The notes below the pieces were generated by a model. That model saw nothing but the letters and a program-made list of their open reading frames with translations. It did not search any database and was not told the DNA's origin. A stretch of 50,087 bases of DNA from Rubellimicrobium roseum (GTDB lineage Bacteria > Pseudomonadota > Alphaproteobacteria > Rhodobacterales > Rhodobacteraceae): assembly GCF_006152145.1 (NCBI RefSeq), contig NZ_VDFV01000027.1, positions 1-50,087 of the forward strand. Reading direction: 5' to 3'. Shown piece by piece: positions 46,704-50,087 of this stretch. The position numbers and the translations under genes were made by a program. The number at the start of each line of letters is the position of its first letter. Positions within the stretch are counted from its first letter, which is position 1.

Positions 46704-47459
46704 TCAGGCGTCGATCGTGAACATCTGGTTGTAGAACGCCGCCTTGAGCACCGCCTGCGCGGTCGTCTCGACGTCCAGCGCCTCGCGGGCGAGGCGGAGG
46801 TGCTTCTCCACCGTCGCGGCCGTCAGGCCCATCAGCAGGGCGATGTCCTGCGCCGTCTTGCCGTCGCCCACCCATTGCAGCACCTCTCGCTGCCGCTGCG
46901 TGAGCTGGCGCGCGCCGCTGTAGGGCAGGGTGAGAAGCTTGAGGTGGAACACGTTGTTCATCACCTGGATCGTGGGCCCGTGCTGCGTCCAGAGCGCGTC
47001 CACCTCGTCCTGAGGCATGCCGGGATGAGCGCAGAGGCCGATCCCGCCCTTGGCGCGCTGCGACACCGAGCGGAAGCTGATCGTGTAGCCCGCCGTGATG
47101 CCCATCTTGCGGTTGAACTCCAGCACCTTGAGCTCGGGCGGCGTGAAGGCGCCCTTGGCCACCATCTGGTGGAGCCACGACCAGGAGCAGGCGCCATCGT
47201 TCTCCAGCGCCCATCGGATCATGGGCGCGTTGGCGTAGAGCCCGTCCTCGATGTAGGGGCGCATGTAGGCGGACGGGAAGTTCGTCAGCACCACCCAGTC
47301 CTGCGGGTCCCCCAGCGAACGGCCGCTGCGATAGCGTGTATAGCCGTAGAGCAGGCGGTCGAAACCATAGGACGCCATGGCGTCCTGGTGCAGCCGCCAG
47401 AGCGCCTCGACCGAACTTGCGTTGTTCACGCGGTCCAAATGGACAACAAGATCCTGCAT
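46704..47459 (-). CDS. LuxR-type regulator with altered autoinducer-binding domain
   Basis: A 251-residue LuxR family protein. The N-terminal autoinducer-binding domain (about 10-160) is followed by a GerE helix-turn-helix (about 180-245; LTQRQREVLQWVGDGKTAQDIALLMGLTAATVEKHL). Aligned to TraR, the Trp57-x3-Tyr61-x8-Asp70-Pro71 pattern reads Tyr-x3-Tyr-x8-Ala-Pro, while Trp85 is kept. Loss of Asp70, which binds the acyl-homoserine lactone amide, suggests a different or no ligand. No luxI homologue is present. ATG 47459 is preferred; ATG 47486 is an alternative. It follows the hybrid kinase gene by 50 bases. Confidence 0.88.
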   Translation of the reverse strand: MQDLVVHLDRVNNASSVEALWRLHQDAMASYGFDRLLYGYTRYRSGRSLGDPQDWVVLTNFPSAYMRPYIEDGLYANAPMIRWALENDGACSWSWLHQMVAKGAFTPPELKVLEFNRKMGITAGYTISFRSVSQRAKGGIGLCAHPGMPQDEVDALWTQHGPTIQVMNNVFHLKLLTLPYSGARQLTQRQREVLQWVGDGKTAQDIALLMGLTAATVEKHLRLAREALDVETTAQAVLKAAFYNQMFTIDA

Positions 47460-47509
47460 GGTCCCCGACACCCGATGCCGTGCCATGGCACATCATTTCG
47501 CGGCGTAGA

Positions 47510-49117
47510 TCAACTCCCGCCGTGGTTGCCCAGCGCGAGCCCGATGGCGCCGGCGAGGTCCCGGGGGCCAAAGGGCTTGCTCAGGCGCGGCAGGTCACCC
47601 GGCTCCACCCCCGAGCCGTCGGCGAAGCCCGTCACCAGAAGCACCGGCAAGCCGGGCCAGCGCCGGCGCGCCTCGCGCGCGAGCGCCGTGCCGGTCAGGC
47701 CCGGCATGGCGTGGTCCGTGACCAGGAGGTCGGGCCGCTGCAGCTCCAGCCGGGCGAGCGCCGCCTCGCCGGAGGTGACTTCGCTGAGTTCGTGGCCCAG
47801 TTCGCGCAGCATGTCGGCGATGCTGGCGCGCACGAGGCCGTCGTCGTCCACGAGAAGGACGCGCAGGGAGCGTGCGGCTGGGACGGGAATCGCCAGTGTC
47901 GGGCGGGGCAGGGCGGGCGCGTCCTCGGCCATTGGCAGCAGGACGCGGACGCGGGTTCCCTCGCCGGGCGTGCTGTCGATCAGCAGGTCCCCGCCGCTCT
48001 GGCGCGCGAAGCCATGGACCATCGACAAGCCGAGCCCCGTGCCTCGGCCCGAGGTTTTGGTGGTGAAGAAGGGCTCGGTCGCGCGCCGCAGGACCTCGGC
48101 CGTCATCCCGCAGCCGCGATCGCGCACCTCGATCGCCACGTAGGCGCCTGCGGGCAGGCCCGAACGGTGCAGGTCCTCGGCCGTCGCGCACCCAAGGCGG
48201 AGCGCGAGCAGCCCCGATCCGTCCATGGCGTCGCGGGCGTTCACGCACAGGTTGAGCAACGCCAGTTCGAGCTGGCCGGGATCGACACGAGCCGGGGGCA
48301 GGGCGGGCTCGACCTCGATCCCGAGCGCGACCATGGGTCCGACGGAGCGGACCACGAGGTCACGCAGGCCATCCACCAATTCGGTGAGATCGACGGTCCG
48401 CACCTCCAGGTGCTGCTTGCGGGCGAAGGTGAGAAGGCGGCTGACCAGCACGCGCGCGCGCTCGGCGGCTTCCGATGCCGCGGCGACCAGCCGCTGCCCG
48501 CGCGGATCGAGCTGGCTGCGGCGCGACAGGATGTCCAGGCAGGCGACGATGGGGGTGAGCAGGTTGTTGAAGTCGTGCGCGACGCCGCCGGTCAGCTGGC
48601 CCAGGCTCTCAATCTTCTGGAGCTGCACCAGCTCGGCGGTGCGGGCCTGCACGCGCGCCTCCAGTTCGGCGTTGAGCGCCGACAGGGCTTGGGCGGCGCT
48701 GCGGGCGCGCTCGCGCTCCGCCAGGAGCTCGCGCTCGTAGGCGCGTCGCTCGCTCGCGTCCACGACCAGAAGGCGATAGCCCAGATGCGTGCCGTCCGCG
48801 CCTGTCACGCGGCGCCAGTCGATGAGGGCGGGCAGGCGGCTGCCGTCGAAGCGGCGCAGGTCGAGCGCGACCTGCCGAAGTTCGCCCTCGATGCGCAGGA
48901 TCGGGCCGCAATGGGTTTCGTAGAAGATGCGGGCTCCGGGGGTGAGGAGCTGGGCCACGGGCCGGCCCCGCAGCTCGGCCGCCGTGGTCCCCAGCCATCC
49001 GGCCAAGGTGGCGTTGGACCGCACGATCCGCCCCTGGATGTCGAGCGCGAGATAGCCGACCGGCGCGCGGTCGTAGAGCTCCTCGCGCGTCTCCTCGGGC
49101 GGCTCGGGCGCGGTCAT
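47510..49117 (-). CDS. PAS-hybrid histidine kinase with C-terminal receiver
   Basis: A 535-residue cytoplasmic kinase without transmembrane helices. A PAS domain (about 10-125; DRAPVGYLALDIQGRIVRSN) is linked by a coiled coil to a DHp/HATPase module with His181 in GGVAHDFNNLLTP and N box (LNLCVNARDAM), G1 (VRDRGCGM) and G2 (GTGLGLSMVHGFARQSGG). A receiver (about 415-530) has Asp near 468 in LVTDHAMPG and a Lys in LSKPFGP. The PAS ligand is not evident. ATG 49117 is two bases after the hydrolase stop, so the two are translationally coupled; relation to RsbQ/RsbP is discussed in the findings. Confidence 0.92.
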   Translation of the reverse strand: MTAPEPPEETREELYDRAPVGYLALDIQGRIVRSNATLAGWLGTTAAELRGRPVAQLLTPGARIFYETHCGPILRIEGELRQVALDLRRFDGSRLPALIDWRRVTGADGTHLGYRLLVVDASERRAYERELLAERERARSAAQALSALNAELEARVQARTAELVQLQKIESLGQLTGGVAHDFNNLLTPIVACLDILSRRSQLDPRGQRLVAAASEAAERARVLVSRLLTFARKQHLEVRTVDLTELVDGLRDLVVRSVGPMVALGIEVEPALPPARVDPGQLELALLNLCVNARDAMDGSGLLALRLGCATAEDLHRSGLPAGAYVAIEVRDRGCGMTAEVLRRATEPFFTTKTSGRGTGLGLSMVHGFARQSGGDLLIDSTPGEGTRVRVLLPMAEDAPALPRPTLAIPVPAARSLRVLLVDDDGLVRASIADMLRELGHELSEVTSGEAALARLELQRPDLLVTDHAMPGLTGTALAREARRRWPGLPVLLVTGFADGSGVEPGDLPRLSKPFGPRDLAGAIGLALGNHGGS

Positions 49118-49119
49118 GC

Positions 49120-49914
49120 TCAGGCCGACAGGAAGGCCTGGATGGCGCGGGTGGTCTCCTCGGGGGCGCTCATATGGGGGCAGTGGCCGGTCGCCTCCAT
49201 CAGCACCAGCTCGCTCTGCGGCAGGTGGCGGTGCATGTAGTGGCCGACCTCGATGGGCGCGATCATGTCCTGCTGGGTCTGAAGCACCAGCGCGCGGACG
49301 GGGCAGCGCGGCACGTCGGCGCGGTGGTCCGACAGGAAGACCACGCGGGCGAAGCGGCGCGCGATGTCGGGATCGGTGCGGCAGAAGCTGCCCGTCAACT
49401 CGTCGCCCAGTTCGGGCCGGTTCACGTTGCCCATGATGAGAGGCGCCGTGGCCCGCGACCAGCCCAGGAAGTTGCTGTCGAGCACCTCGAGCAGGCCTTC
49501 GATGTCGTCGCGCGAGAAGCCGCCCACGTAGTCGCCATCGTCGATGAAGCACGGCGACGGTGAGACGAGGACCAGCGAGGCGAATCGGCTAGGCTCGCGG
49601 ATGGCGGCAAGCATGGCCATGGTCGCCGCCGCCGAATGGCCCACGAGGATCACGTCGTGAAGGTCCAGCGCCGCGACAACCTCCAGCAGATCGTCGACGT
49701 AGCCATCGAAGCTTGAGTATTTCTGTGCGTCGTAGGCACCGAGATCCGAGCCGCCGGCGCCCACATGGTCGAGAAGCACCACGCGGTGGTCGCCCTCGAA
49801 CCGGGGCGCCACACCGCGCCAGGCGTTGAGATCGCACCCGAAGCCGTGGGCGAAGACGATCGGGCGCGTGCCGCTGCCCGAAACCTTGACGTTGTTCCGC
49901 TGCAGCACGTTCAT
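49120..49914 (-). CDS. RsbQ/KAI2-like alpha/beta hydrolase
   Basis: A 264-residue alpha/beta hydrolase close to RsbQ of Bacillus and to plant KAI2/D14 receptors. It begins MNVLQRNNVKVSGSG and has FAHGFGCDLNAWR, HVGAGGSDLGAYD, the nucleophile Ser94 in VGHSAAA, Asp216 in TQQDMIAP and His244 in ATGHCPHMSAP; Asp-to-His spacing is 28 as in RsbQ. In Bacillus, RsbQ works with the PAS phosphatase RsbP in energy-stress signalling. Here the downstream partner is a PAS hybrid kinase. ATG 49914 follows AAGGGAG. Substrate or ligand unknown. Confidence 0.92.
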   Translation of the reverse strand: MNVLQRNNVKVSGSGTRPIVFAHGFGCDLNAWRGVAPRFEGDHRVVLLDHVGAGGSDLGAYDAQKYSSFDGYVDDLLEVVAALDLHDVILVGHSAAATMAMLAAIREPSRFASLVLVSPSPCFIDDGDYVGGFSRDDIEGLLEVLDSNFLGWSRATAPLIMGNVNRPELGDELTGSFCRTDPDIARRFARVVFLSDHRADVPRCPVRALVLQTQQDMIAPIEVGHYMHRHLPQSELVLMEATGHCPHMSAPEETTRAIQAFLSA

Positions 49915-49974
49915 GGCGCGCTCCCTTGACCCAGCTACGTTCTAGCCGAGCGACGCGGTCGAATCCAAGTGCCG

Positions 49975-50087
49975 ACCTAGTGTATCCACTGCTCCCGGGC
50001 TGCCTTACTTTACATAATATATCTTATGCGACTTTTGGATGTAGGCGCAAAGTAGAACTGTCTCATCTGGGCAAAGTAGAACTGTCA
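49975..50087. mobile_element. Probable insertion-sequence end (IS21-like)
   Basis: This AT-rich stretch ends with two direct copies of GCAAAGTAGAACTGTC (50047-50062 and 50071-50086), 24 bases apart. On the other strand each reads GACAGTTCTACTTTGC, and the last bases give TGACAG. Repeated short motifs near a TG terminus are typical of IS21-family ends. No transposase lies in the window, so the element either continues beyond 50087 or is a remnant. Confidence 0.5.

Overview
This is a GC-rich chromosomal segment whose gene content and gene order point to an alphaproteobacterium of the Rhodobacteraceae/Rhodobacterales type. Evidence: a GAAC-N7-GAAC LexA box in front of recA, an IscR with a single cysteine heading the suf operon, a conserved membrane protein known mainly from this family just before mfd, and a YitT-type protein after a monomeric NADP isocitrate dehydrogenase. 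Most of the window is ordinary housekeeping sequence. No prophage, plasmid or CRISPR array is visible.

Layout. 1-5 kb: tRNA-Asn, an MBL-fold hydrolase, an orphan EnvZ-like kinase and recA with a readable promoter and operator, followed by about 1.2 kb of decayed DNA holding a broken hexapeptide-repeat acetyltransferase. 5.3-9.1 kb: alaS, a DUF1330 protein and an endonuclease III-like protein. 9.3-14.2 kb: a LuxR-type regulator whose Shine-Dalgarno lies in a hairpin, typA/bipA, a two-gene membrane-protein operon that includes a 24-residue peptide, and yitT. 14.2-18.1 kb: icd, then an alpha/beta hydrolase, a Pro/Ala-rich protein and an HD-domain phosphohydrolase in one operon. 18.2-26.4 kb: a ten-gene iron-sulfur assembly operon (iscR, a NifS-like desulfurase, sufB, two small accessory genes, sufC, sufD, two membrane proteins, sufS), controlled from a promoter overlapped by an Irr-type palindrome. 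26.5-30.6 kb: tRNA-Arg(CCG), a single-domain response regulator, a dimethylglycine/sarcosine dehydrogenase-like enzyme and a YSC84-type lipoprotein. 30.7-38 kb: hemB, the membrane protein, mfd, a GT39-type glycosyltransferase and an XRE-cupin regulator. 38-44.5 kb: a YejA-like binding protein, a candidate small RNA, bdhA, an ArgO-type exporter, a DUF502 protein and the pseudouridine-degrading pair psuK-psuG. 44.7-46.5 kb: rpsB-tsf. 46.7-49.9 kb: a three-gene signalling operon. The last 100 bases look like the edge of an insertion sequence.

The part most likely to be a little-described system is the operon at 46.7-49.9 kb: an RsbQ/KAI2-like alpha/beta hydrolase, a PAS hybrid histidine kinase with a receiver, and a LuxR-type regulator that has lost the Asp and Trp used to hold acyl-homoserine lactones. 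Other unusual points are an 11-bp hairpin that hides the Shine-Dalgarno of the regulator at 9.3 kb, an Irr-like palindrome inside the desulfurase gene written in rare codons, and a compact independent transcript with a strong terminator near 40.05 kb. All product calls rest on reading the sequence and recalled family features; no database search was possible.
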